Below, one piece after another: positions 14,359 to 24,640 of a stretch of DNA of 64,000 nt (positions are counted from its first letter, which is position 1; every line of letters starts with the position of its first letter). Made by a program: the position numbers and the translations under genes. Source of the DNA: Halichondria panicea (Eukaryota > Porifera > Demospongiae > Suberitida > Halichondriidae); the NCBI RefSeq assembly GCF_963675165.1, contig NC_087382.1:2750463-2814462 (forward strand), in the 5' to 3' direction. Under the pieces are notes generated by a model, which was not told the DNA's origin, searched no databases, and saw nothing but the letters and a program-made list of their open reading frames with translations.

Positions 14359-16920
14359 ATGGCTACCGATACTAAAAAAGCCACATCTCTGTTGCTGACT
14401 ATTCCACTTCTGATCCTAACGCTGGGCCTGTTCCTGGCCATGTTGGGAACAGGTAGGCACTCTTCAGTCTATTGCAGAGCTGTCGTTGTGATGCTATACC
14501 TGTGTGTAACAATAGACTTACGTGGAGCTTCGTGTACAATTAACTAGTTTTCGGGTGTGGCCCACCTAACAATACAAAGCCGAATCGTAGCTATCTATCT
14601 ATGGCCGCTGTGTATATATGTTATATAATCACTCTCTGCAGGTGCGTGGGGCATAGTGGAGGCTATTAACCAAGACCCTTGTGGTAACCGCAACCTGACA
14701 GGTTTGTTGGGCTGTGAAGTCCAGATATCCCTCACATCACAGAGTGGAGACCAACTAACTGACCAACCCTTCGCCTGGTATAACTGGATGGGTACGTGCA
14801 TTGAAAAACACTATCTGCTCTCATATTTCATTTTGTTTGTGTATTAGCAAATCCTTGCGGAGTAGCGGAGTACCTGTGTGTACACCGTACTGATGATGTG
14901 TGTACACAGTGCTGATGATGTGTGATCATGTTGCCTTCCCAAATAATGATGTGTTATAACCTGACTGTCCCTGTGTAGTGGTGTCTACTGTTGTTGGTCT
15001 CTTGTGGGCCGTGGTGACCACTCTAGCTGGACAAGCTCTCCTCTGGACTGTGGAAGAATTTAATAAAGACAACAAGAAAACTGGTGGACAGTAAGTGGGT
15101 GACTATAGATGCATATTGAATAGCCTTGTAGTGTGTGTAATGTGTTACTGACAACCTGACAGTACGTATGACTCTCCCTGTGCAGTGATCTTGAGATGCA
15201 AGAATTACATGGCAGCAGAACTGATGGTTCTGTAGAGGATGTAGACAGTGGAGTCGTGGCTCAGGTAATGGCAGGGGCAGCCCCTTAATAACAAGGGAAT
15301 AATTGGGGGGAGTCCCTGGGGTTCTCCCTTCATGTGCAGTGCTGGTGCTGGTAGGTACACACTCAGACTACATAGCATTGTTGATACAGCTATTTTGGCT
15401 GAATGCCTATTGCATCGTTTGCATGTACTCATTCTTAATCTTAATTCTGTAGAAAACCATCACGATCATAGGCTCTGGTGCAGGGGGAGGTACCAAGATA
15501 GAGCTGGAGCCCTCACCACTGCGGAAACTCACATTGGGTGGAACTTTTGGTCTTTTTTTCTGTCTCTTCTTTCTGGTGTTGGGAATTATGTCACGTGAGT
15601 TTAGCCTGCTACCTTGTGACAGCTACCCATACACACAGCGAGGCCGCATTGTCCAAATAACTTAAATTGCAAAAAAAAGTGTATGCCTAATTTTACTATC
15701 ACCCCCTTCCCCCCACACACACCCTCACACACACACATACACCCACCCACACCCACACACACACATACACACACACACCCTCACACACACACACACACAC
15801 ACACACCCTCACACACACACATACACCCACACACACAGTGTTGTGGGGGATTGCTACAGCGTATGGGAACACCAGGACTGACAACGTCGTCTTGGCAACG
15901 TATGTAACAGTGGAAATACTCACTGCCATTCTACTTCCGATATTTTTCTTCATATCTGGAATCCTATTGGCCGGAATACTCGACTTCATCACGTGGGGCA
16001 GGCTCGATTTGCGTACTCTTATTCCAAAGTTTCTGAGAGTTGTAAAGTTTGAATCTGGATTAAATGAGAACAACGATCCCTTTGATTATTGGGTCATTGA
16101 AGATACCTTCCATTTCCAAGTGGACCAACGGGATCACAGTAATACGGCTGATTTCCGTAACTCGTTTGACAAGTTTGGAGCGACATGGGCTCTCAATATC
16201 ATTGTGTGTCTGGGCATTCATTTGCCAGTGGCTTATTTCGTGGACTACACACTGGACACTCAGGACACTCTCCTAGCTCCTGATGGTTGCGACACTATCG
16301 ACTCTACCTATCGATGCTTTGAGGCTATTTCTCTGGAGCCCGCTGGCTGCATGGACACAAACGGAACTGTACATTGCTTCAAGTTTCTACGATTTGGTGT
16401 AGATGTTGACATCATATCTGCAGCCTCCACAGCCTTTGCTTTCTTCCTCATAGCATCGACTGCGTTCACCTCTCTCTTCACCATCATGAAGATATTGCTT
16501 CACCTCAAACCAACCCGCTGGTGGGGCCTGACTTACATTATTGTTGGTGGACTTGGTTTCCTTGGAGCTATAGGTTTGGTGATATGGTGGGCCACTGGTT
16601 ACGTGGCCCCTCTCATCAACGAGATTATACATTTCAATATCATTAATGTGGCGCAGTTTTTCATGGTGTGTGAGTACTTGTTCATTGTCGGTCTGTTGCT
16701 AGTGGCGGCTAAATGGTGGGAGAATGTGCCCGTAGCTGAATACAAGCCCAAGCAACGGAGGGAGTTGGTTGAATATGTCACTGCTAATCGTGGCGAGGTG
16801 GACAAGGCAGCTAGCGATCACGCCAAGGAGACCATCGCTAAGGATAAAGCAGCGGAGGCCACTGGAGACAAACATGGCAAGGAGGGTGCAGGAGATAAAT
16901 CCCTGACACATAACGCTTAA
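14359..16920 (+). CDS. Orphan multi-pass membrane protein (about 8 TM segments)
   Basis: Six exons: 14359-14452, 14642-14791, 14979-15090, 15186-15264, 15453-15594 and 15839-16920. Phases agree; 552 residues. The first membrane segment is in [20 protein letters not shown], followed by a luminal/extracellular loop with Cys and Asn-glycosylation sites. A second segment follows ([20 protein letters not shown]), then an acidic cytoplasmic loop, then further hydrophobic segments in [17 protein letters not shown], the [20 protein letters not shown] region, [55 protein letters not shown] and [20 protein letters not shown] Cys-rich loop ([27 protein letters not shown]) suggests disulfides. The C-tail is charged and Lys/Ala-rich. 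I do not recognise the family; it may be sponge-restricted. Confidence 0.75.
15700..15837. repeat. CA-rich intron tract abutting an acceptor
   Basis: CACACA/CCCACA low-complexity tract forming almost all of the polypyrimidine side of the last intron of the membrane-protein gene, ending directly at ACACACAG|TG. Confidence 0.85.
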
Positions 16921-17591
16921 TTAGAACATTAGAACATTGGAACATTGGAACATTCGGAAAACTGTAATCTTTTACGAGTATTGCATATATACAATAGCTA
17001 ATTTTTGCTGTTAATTACGTTCACTATAATAGCTGATGCTTCCCTAGCCTCCTTCACAAGGCGAGCGGCCTGGAATCGAGGCTGATGCTTCCCACGCCCA
17101 GTTCCTAATCAGGCCGATTTTTCTTTAATGAAACGCTAGCGACGTTAAGGGTCAAAGGTCATCTTGGGTACGCACATGCGCGGTAGATTCCTCATGCTGG
17201 TACCCATGCAGTCAATGGTGGACTTCTGTAGCCTTCGTTAAGTATATACAGAGCCACTGATATAGCCGTACACTGAGAACCAGTCTCGCTAGCCACTCCT
17301 ATAGACGCTACCCACCTCAAGACACACAGAACAACCAAGGTGTGTGTGTATCTACTCTATAGTATAAACTCCCCCCCCCCCCCAGGCCCTCCATTTGTCA
17401 TAATTGAAGAATGTATTGTAAAGTGTGAGGTTGTAATGACCTGCCGATATTAGACAAATCATTAATTGTTAATGTTAGGTAATGCCGTAGCAGAGGTGAC
17501 GATATTTGACCCCCCCCACACACACACATAAACACCACCCTCACGTCACACACCCCCACACACACACACACCACACACACGCCACACATAG
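16921..17591. promoter_or_regulatory. 3' region of the membrane protein gene, then KPNB1 promoter and 5' UTR intron
   Basis: Starts with a short tandem GAACATTGGAACATTG. ACATGCGCGGTA near 17176 resembles half of an NRF-1 site. A probable 5' UTR exon ends at ACCAAG|GTGTGT near 17339, with the acceptor CACATAG immediately before the KPNB1 ATG. A poly-C run (near 17371) and a CA tract fill the putative 5' UTR intron. No coding exon seen. Confidence 0.45.
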
Positions 17592-20500
17592 ATGGATGTG
17601 GACCAAGTGTGTCAGGTGCTGGAGGCTACTATATCACCAGACACAGCACAGATCCAGCTGGCACAGCATCAGTTAGAGCAAGCTGCCGCTGCTAACCTGG
17701 TACGTGGTATCAGAGCACATGCACACAATAAGAATAGCTATTTATTGAATCATTTACTGGAAACCCTCTCAATTCACACTCGAAATTATAGCACCATTTG
17801 TTAGTGTTGCCTTTACCCCCCCCTCTCTGTAGCCTGCGTTTCTGCTTGCCCTGGCAACGGTCCTCGGTGATGTGGCCAAGTCCAGTACAGCTCGTATGGC
17901 GGCAGGTCTACAACTCAAGAACTACCTGACTAGCAAGACTCCCGAGATCAAGCTGCAATATCAACTGAGATGGCTGTCAATAGACATGGCAGTCAGAGAA
18001 CAAATCAAGAGCATTGTGAGTACACGGTTGGTTGGTTCCGTACATTCAACTATACTTTTAATCAATGGTTCGAGGACTCTTTCAGCTGCCATAACTTTAG
18101 TACCGTTGATCCAATGTCAAAATTTTTATGATTTTCTGAAAGCTTAGAAAGAGACCTTTCAAATAGTGTCATCAAAATTCATATTTGAGAGATTAAAGTA
18201 TTTGTCAATTTGGCCGTACCATGAATAATACAATAGTCCATGGTCCAAGGCCGAAAAATGACAAATTAGGGCCCCAACGAAGTTGTGGATTTGATTACAT
18301 CATTTGAAAGGTATTTTTCTAAGCTTTCAGAAAATCATAAAATTTTTGACATTGGATCAACAGAATTCAAGTTATGGCCGTTCAAAGATGCTCTATAGAT
18401 CCCCTTCATTTTGAGAGTACCGTATAGCGGGTAAGTTTCGTGGGGTAAAAAATTTGTTTAGTCTCGTGGCTGCACGGCATTCCTACGTTCAGATAAGCCA
18501 TGCCTACGATAAAATTTCGTGGAGGTCAGCCTGCCCACGAAAATAACGAATATTTTACCCCACGAAAATTACCCGCTATACGGTACTAGAGTTGGCTCTG
18601 TAACGAGACCATAACTTGAATTCTGTTCATCCAATAATTATTTAGCAATGTTTATGATTTTCTGAAAGCTTACCTTTCAAATGATGTAATCAAAGTTCAT
18701 ATTTGAGAGGTGTCAATTTGGCCGTACCATGGATAATATAGCCCATGGTCCAAGGCCGAAAAATGACAAATTATGGCCCTGACAAAATTTTGGATTTGAT
18801 TACATCATTTGAAAGGTATTTTTCTAAGCTTTCATAAAATTTTTGACGTTGGATCAGCGGAATTCGAGTTCTGGCTTGTTGAAAGATGTTCGGAATCTCA
18901 CTATAATTATTGGTGTAATGGTTTGGGGACTCTTTCAGCTGCTATAGCTTGAATTCTGTGATTCCGATTTTCTGAAAGCTTAGGTTCCATAGCATGAATA
19001 GGTTTAGTACTAGTTATGCACGTGATTAAGCCGACCTGTAGCTCTGTCCATGAGCATCAGGTGCGCAACATGTGCAGATATTATGTGCTCCAAGGTTTTT
19101 ACTGATCAGTCGACCTTTGCCCCCACATTGAGTGATCCTGGGACCATGGAACAGCTGCCAAGAATTGTGTCACATTCGTTTTATAGCGTTAATTCATACG
19201 CTCTTGTACTGATTTTAATATTTCTTTCTTTTAATTGAATGTTTTTCTCCCCCCTACGGTGCAGATTCTCTCCACTCTTGGCACAGAGGCGAGTCATCGC
19301 TCAGCCTCACAGTGTGTGGCCTTCATAGCAGCTGCTGAATTGCCTCAGGCCCAATGGCCGGGCCTGATCCAAGCTCTCCTGGTCAACATGACTACCAACC
19401 CCACCACTTCTAACACCAAAGTCACTGAGAACTTGAAGGAAGCATCACTGGAGGCCATTGGCTACATCTGTGAGGAGCTGGTGAGTGAGAGGTGTGTGTG
19501 TGTGGGTGGGTGGAGGGGAGCCGTGGCTACTACTATCAGTCTAGATACGGGCTTCAGTAATGTGCCCACAATTGAGGGTTAGAGGGGTGAGTGAAGGGGA
19601 GCCGTGGATGCTACTATCAGTCTAGATACCGGCTTCAGTAAGGTGCCCACAATTGTCAATTTAACACACATTGTTTTGTAACCCAACGCATGTGGATAAT
19701 TTGTGTCTAATACCAACCATAATTATCCCTGTGTAACAGTGAACATCTGTTATCTTCATGACTAATATATCCTCCCTTCTATAGGAGCCCCGGTTCCTGG
19801 CCGCCCAGTCCAACGAGATCCTCACTGCCATAGTACGAGGCATGAGCAAGGACGAGCCCACTCAGAGCAACACTGTCAAACTAGCCGCCACCAAAGCTCT
19901 CCTCAACTCACTAGAGTTCACTAAGGCAAACTTTGAGAAGGAGGTACGTACATGTGTTGTCATGACAACCCGCTGTACCGTCTATATAGTAATGGTTTTG
20001 AACAATTTTCATTTGAATTCTAATTTTTTTATTGTGTACCACTCGTGCAGACGGAGCGTCACATTATCATGCAAGTTGTGTGTGAAGCCACTCAAGTGCC
20101 ACACGTGCCAGTACAAGTGGCAGCACTACAGAACCTGGTCCGCATCATGGGCCTCTATTATCCTCTCATGGAGGCGTACATGGGACCAGCACTGTTCGCT
20201 GTAAGATATCTACTGCTGTATTTATGCGAGACTCTAAATATACAACATTTGGATATTTCTCCCACATTATAGCACGATATCGTTTTGTGTACACAAGTTT
20301 TTCAAACCTTAATTATTTTTAGTGGTGCCTTAAATCGAATAGTTATCATGATCTGTGCCCATCCCCTCTTTCTGCTAGATCACCCTCGAGGCAATGAAGT
20401 CCAACGTTGATGAGATAGCTCTGCAAGGGATAGAGTTCTGGTCCACTGTTTGTGACGAGGAGGTGGACTTGGCCATTGAAGCCGCTGAAGCCAAGGAACA

Positions 20501-23500
20501 GGGCAGACCACCAGAGCAAGTCTCGAAGTAATCAAGCAGCCATACAAATTATATTCTGAAAGCTTAGAAGTTAATTAACTATGATTTTCTAAAGCTTGAA
20601 GAGAGGCCTTTCAGAAAATCACTCACTATAGCTCTGAATTTTTTCTCAGAAAATAGGAAATTATGGTCCTTTTCATATTTGGTTTGTGTACAGGTTCTAT
20701 GTGAAGGGTGCCCAACAATATCTGATACCAGTGCTGCTCCTGTCACTCACAAAGCAGGTAAGTACGTAGATCACATGACTGATCACATGGCTGATCACAT
20801 GACAGGAAGAGTTTGATGATGAGGATGATTGGAACCCGTGCAAGGCCGCGGGCGTGTGTCTCACTCTCATGGCTTCGTGTTGTGAGGATGACATCGTGGC
20901 GTTTGTGATCCCATTCATTCAAGAGAATATTGTGAGCAATGACTGGAAGTTTAGAGATGCTGCCATCGTTGCCATGGGATCTGTTCTGGAGGGGCCCTCC
21001 CCTACCGCACTGGAGCCTGCTATTGCTAACGTGAGCCAATATTATAAATGTTAAAAGCTACAAAAGTGTTGCCAATCATGGTTCATTGTGTGTACGCCCC
21101 CTCACCACACACACCCTCACAGATTGTGGAGCGTCTGATTGGTTGTATTGGGGACGAGGCTGTACAAGTACGAGACTCTGCAGCGTGGACTATTGGTCGT
21201 ATCTGCGAGCATGTCCCCTCCGTCCTGCTCACTGACATCACCCTCCCCCCGCTATTACAAGCATTGGGGGTGGGGCTTGAGGGAGAGCCAAGAGTAGCCA
21301 CCAATGTCTGCTGGGTATGTGTGCATGTGTTTCAGTAATATACTGTCATCACCACACGCCCCCTCCACTCCCCACACACCCCACTAGGCCTTCTCCTCTC
21401 TGGCGGAGGCAGCGTATGACCAGGCGTGTGATGACACCAGCGAGGAGGAGGAACCAGCCACATTCTGTCTCTCTACTTCATTTGAGCACATCGCCACTAA
21501 ACTATTGGCTTGCTCACAGAGGGCGGACGGAGGGACGGGAAACCTTAGGAGTGCAGCGTACGAGGCTCTCATGGACCTCATCAAGTTCAGTGCAAAGGTA
21601 CCGTCCCTAAACCACACCCACTGAGTAATTACACACCCGCCCACTCCACTCCACACATACACACGCCCACAGGATTGCTACCCAGTGGTACAGAACACAA
21701 CAGCCATCATATTGGAGAGTATTAAACATGTGCTGAATATCCAGGTACATACGCTCGTTGTCTGGTTGTCATGGTAATGTATGCCCCCCACCCTACGACA
21801 GGTGTCCCAGTTGAGTGGGGCAGACAGACAACAGCTTACTGACATGGAGTCGTTGCTCTGTGCAACACTGCAGTCCTTGCTCAGGAAGGTCAACACTGAG
21901 GTGAGTCGCTGCTGAACTATGTACCCTATAGCGGGTATATTTCGAGGGTATAAATGTTTGTGGTTTTCGCTGATTTAAGTATGTACTGCGAACATTTATA
22001 TCAGCGAATTTAATATCGCATGCATGCTGCAAAAAGGCTGCTATTCAACAAAAATTAAATCCTCGAAATATATCCGCTGTACGATATATTACTTAGTTAT
22101 GCACGTGATTAAGCCGACCTGTAGCTCTGTCCATGAGCATCAGGTGCGCAACATGTGCAGATATTATGTGCTCCAAGGTTTTTACTGATCAGTCGACCTT
22201 TGCCCCCACGTTGAGTGATCCTGGGACCATGGAACAATTACCAAGAATTGTGTTTATTACGTACTTACACACACATGCACCCACCCACTCCACTACACAC
22301 ACACACGCCCACACACACACACAGGACATTCAGCAGATCTCTGACACTGTAATGCAGAGCTTGCTAGTGATGTTTCAGTCTCACAGTGGTCAGTCAGGTG
22401 GCGGTGTACAGGAGGACGCCATCATGACAGTGGGGGTTCTTGTCGAGGGTGAGTATACCGTATATCTTCTAATTTATCGGACAGCAAAAAATAATTATTT
22501 TGGAAATTGTCCGGGTATAATTGGAACAGATTTTTATAGAGCATGCGAAGTGTCCGGAATAATTAGAACAAGCAAGCAGCTGCATGCGAGCTAGCTAAGT
22601 TTAATAGAACAGGGTACGACTGAATAGTTGCACTAGCTATCTAAAACTAGCTAATCAAAGCTATCTAACTGCAGTACTGTAAGTCTTACTTGCCGTCTAT
22701 ATGATAACTCCAACTTTTCAAGGTATTGTCCGGATATTTAGAACAAATGTAATATTAAAGTACTGGAGTGTCCGTTGTATTAGAACAACGAAAATTGCCC
22801 AAAAGAGTGTCCGAGGTAATTAGAAGTGTCCGATAAATTAGAAGATATACGGTAATAATGATAATTTGACCACACCCCCTCCACACCCACACACCACCCC
22901 CCACAGTCATTGGGGAGGGGTTCGGTCGCTACATGGAAGCCTTTAAACCGTTTCTACTCCACTCACTACGGAATTATGCCGAGCATCAGGTGATCTGTTG
23001 GCATAGCAACATGTGTGGCTTATATATGTACTTTCTACATGTACAATGATTGTATACTGCTTGTTTCATTTGCATCGTGTGTGTGTGTGTGTGTGTGTAG
23101 GTGTGCCTTGCTTCAGTTGGTTTAGTGGGTGATCTGTGTCGCTCGCTGGGTCAAGGTATCGCTGGATATTGTCCTGAGTTCATGGCCATACTACTGGAGA
23201 CATTAGGAGTAAGTACACACAGAGAGCCTCCCACACACACAAAGAGCCTCCCACACACACACAGAGAGCCTCCCACACACATACACCCTCCCCACACACA
23301 CAGCCTCCCACACATATACACCCACACACACACAGAGCCTCCCACCCACACACACACACACAACCTCCCCCCTCCCCACACACACACACAACCTCCCCCC
23401 TCCCCACACACACACACAGAATCTATTACTATTGTTAATTGCACACACAGAACTCGACAGTCCATCGCTCCCTGAAGCCTCAGATCCTCTCCACTATAGG

Positions 23501-24273
23501 AGACATTGCACTAGCTCTGGGCCCCAACTTCCAACAATACCTTGAGGTGGTCCTACAGATATTACAGCAGGCTGCCTCCATCGAGTCAGACAAGGTAACC
23601 TAGGCAACAACGCATGTGTACAGGCTCTAACCCTCTCTCCTGTGTAGACTGACTTTGATATGATTGATTATGTGAATGAGCTGCGTGAAGGTTGCCTGGA
23701 GGCATACACTGGCATAGTACAGGGGCTCAAAGGAGATAACAAAGATCAAGTCAACTGTAAGCATATACTAATAAGGACCCCCCCTGGTGCTTAACCCCAC
23801 CCCCCACATAGCTGCAGTACAGCTGATATCCAATCATGTGCCCTCTATCATTGCCTTCATTGAGAGAGTGGCTGACGACGAGGAGCACACTGATGCTAAT
23901 GTGGCGACATGCTGTGGACTGCTGGGGTGAGTGGGTATGGAGCATCAAACTAGCACGCATGTCTGGTAATGGTCATCAACCCTGCCGCGTATATATGCTG
24001 TTACTGTGTCATTTACCATAAATTGTTATAACTGGCTTGGCTACTACAGAAATGACATTGTGAATCACCAAGTTTATATGGTATTATTTTATCCAATGTG
24101 TTGTCTGTTGTAGGGACTTGGTGACAGCATTTGGAGTAGCTTTGGGCCCACTTCTCAACAACAAGGGCTTACTCACCAAACTAGTAGCCGAAGGTCGGAG
24201 GTCACGTATGAAGAGGACAAAGACACTGGCTGCCTGGGCAACACAGGAGCTTAGCAAGCTGAGCAGTTGGTAA
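17592..24273 (+). CDS. KPNB1: Importin subunit beta-1 (karyopherin beta-1)
   Basis: Nineteen exons: 17592-17699, 17833-18015, 19265-19480, 19785-19943, 20051-20200, 20379-20527, 20694-20757, 20806-21030, 21123-21314, 21388-21597, 21673-21744, 21802-21900, 22325-22448, 22907-22989, 23101-23208, 23451-23594, 23648-23756, 23812-23926 and 24114-24273. All phases agree; 889 residues (human 876). HEAT-repeat signatures throughout: [90 protein letters not shown]. It binds importin-alpha or cargo directly, carries it through nuclear pores and is released by Ran-GTP. Introns 2 and 13 carry repeats and MITEs. The final TGG may instead be spliced, which would remove only the last Trp. Confidence 0.97.
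18058..18390. repeat. Family P palindromic repeat in KPNB1 intron 2
   Basis: Nearly complete copy: TTTCAGCTGCCATAACTTTA, TTTCTGAAAGCTTAGAAA, core CCATGAATAATAC..CCATGG, GGCCGAAAAATGACAAATTA, then the inverted right arm. Confidence 0.85.
18418..18585. mobile_element. MITE, 168 bp, termini TACCGTATAGCGGGTAA
   Basis: Left end TACCGTATAGCGGGTAAGTT with TCGTGGGGTAAAA; the right end is its reverse complement with few mismatches (AATTACCCGCTATACGGTA). Inverted termini of about 35-40 bp, non-coding, in KPNB1 intron 2, flanked by family P repeats. Confidence 0.85.
18620..18970. repeat. Family P palindromic repeat, second copy in KPNB1 intron 2
   Basis: Starts at CATAACTTGAATTCTGTTCA and carries both arms and the CCATGGATAATATAGCCCAT core. 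The right arm is shortened. Confidence 0.8.
19011..19170. repeat. 160-bp dispersed repeat D, copy 1 (KPNB1 intron 2)
   Basis: Starts TAGTTATGCACGTGATTAAG and ends CCAAGAATTGTGT. Nearly identical to 22094-22253 in the same orientation, with only about four differences over 160 bp. Confidence 0.9.
21922..22087. mobile_element. MITE with TACC(C/G)TATAGCGGGTATA-type ends (KPNB1 intron 12)
   Basis: Left end CCTATAGCGGGTATATTTCG; the right end is the inverted form (CGAAATATATCCGCTGTACG). The centre, AATTTAATATCGCATGCATG then CTGCAAAAAGGCTGCTATTC, is shared in inverted orientation with 42303-42476, so both are the same family. Confidence 0.75.
22094..22253. repeat. 160-bp dispersed repeat D, copy 2 (KPNB1 intron 12)
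   Basis: Direct-orientation near-identical copy of 19011-19170, directly next to a MITE. Confidence 0.9.
22456..22854. mobile_element. MITE, 399 bp, with perfect 28-bp inverted termini
   Basis: The left end TACCGTATATCTTCTAATTT plus ATCGGACA is exactly the reverse complement of the right end at 22827-22854. Non-coding and AT-rich. Internal direct and inverted echoes of TGTCCG(A/G)-TAATTAGAA are present. It sits in KPNB1 intron 13 just after the donor. The perfect ends suggest recent insertion. Confidence 0.9.
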
Positions 24274-24640
24274 GAGGGTGTGGTCAGTGGGTGTGGTTAA
24301 CTCATGTACTCCTCCCCTGCAGATCCCGGACCACTGACTTGCTGTAGTTGAATAACTGTGTTGTATGTGTGTCACTAATTTTGTCACTAATTTCTGCCAA
24401 TTCATGCATTTTGTGTACCTTACATGTAATGTTGTTAATTATTATGGAACTTCTTTATGACTGTAATAATAATGTGAGATGGTAATAATCAGTGCATGGA
24501 AGGCCGGGGGGGGGGGGGCAAAATATAAGAATTTATTATGGACAATAAACAAAATAATTATAATTATGTACACATATATGAATTATGCAGTTGCTTATCA
24601 TCTACAATAGGGTGTACGGTCCGGCATTAGATCCATTAGA
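24274..24640. other. Convergent 3' ends of KPNB1 (+) and OGFR-like gene (-)
   Basis: Spacer between two stop codons. Holds a poly-G run at about 24508-24518, AATAAACAAAATAA-type poly(A) candidates near 24544 and no coding exon. Confidence 0.55.
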
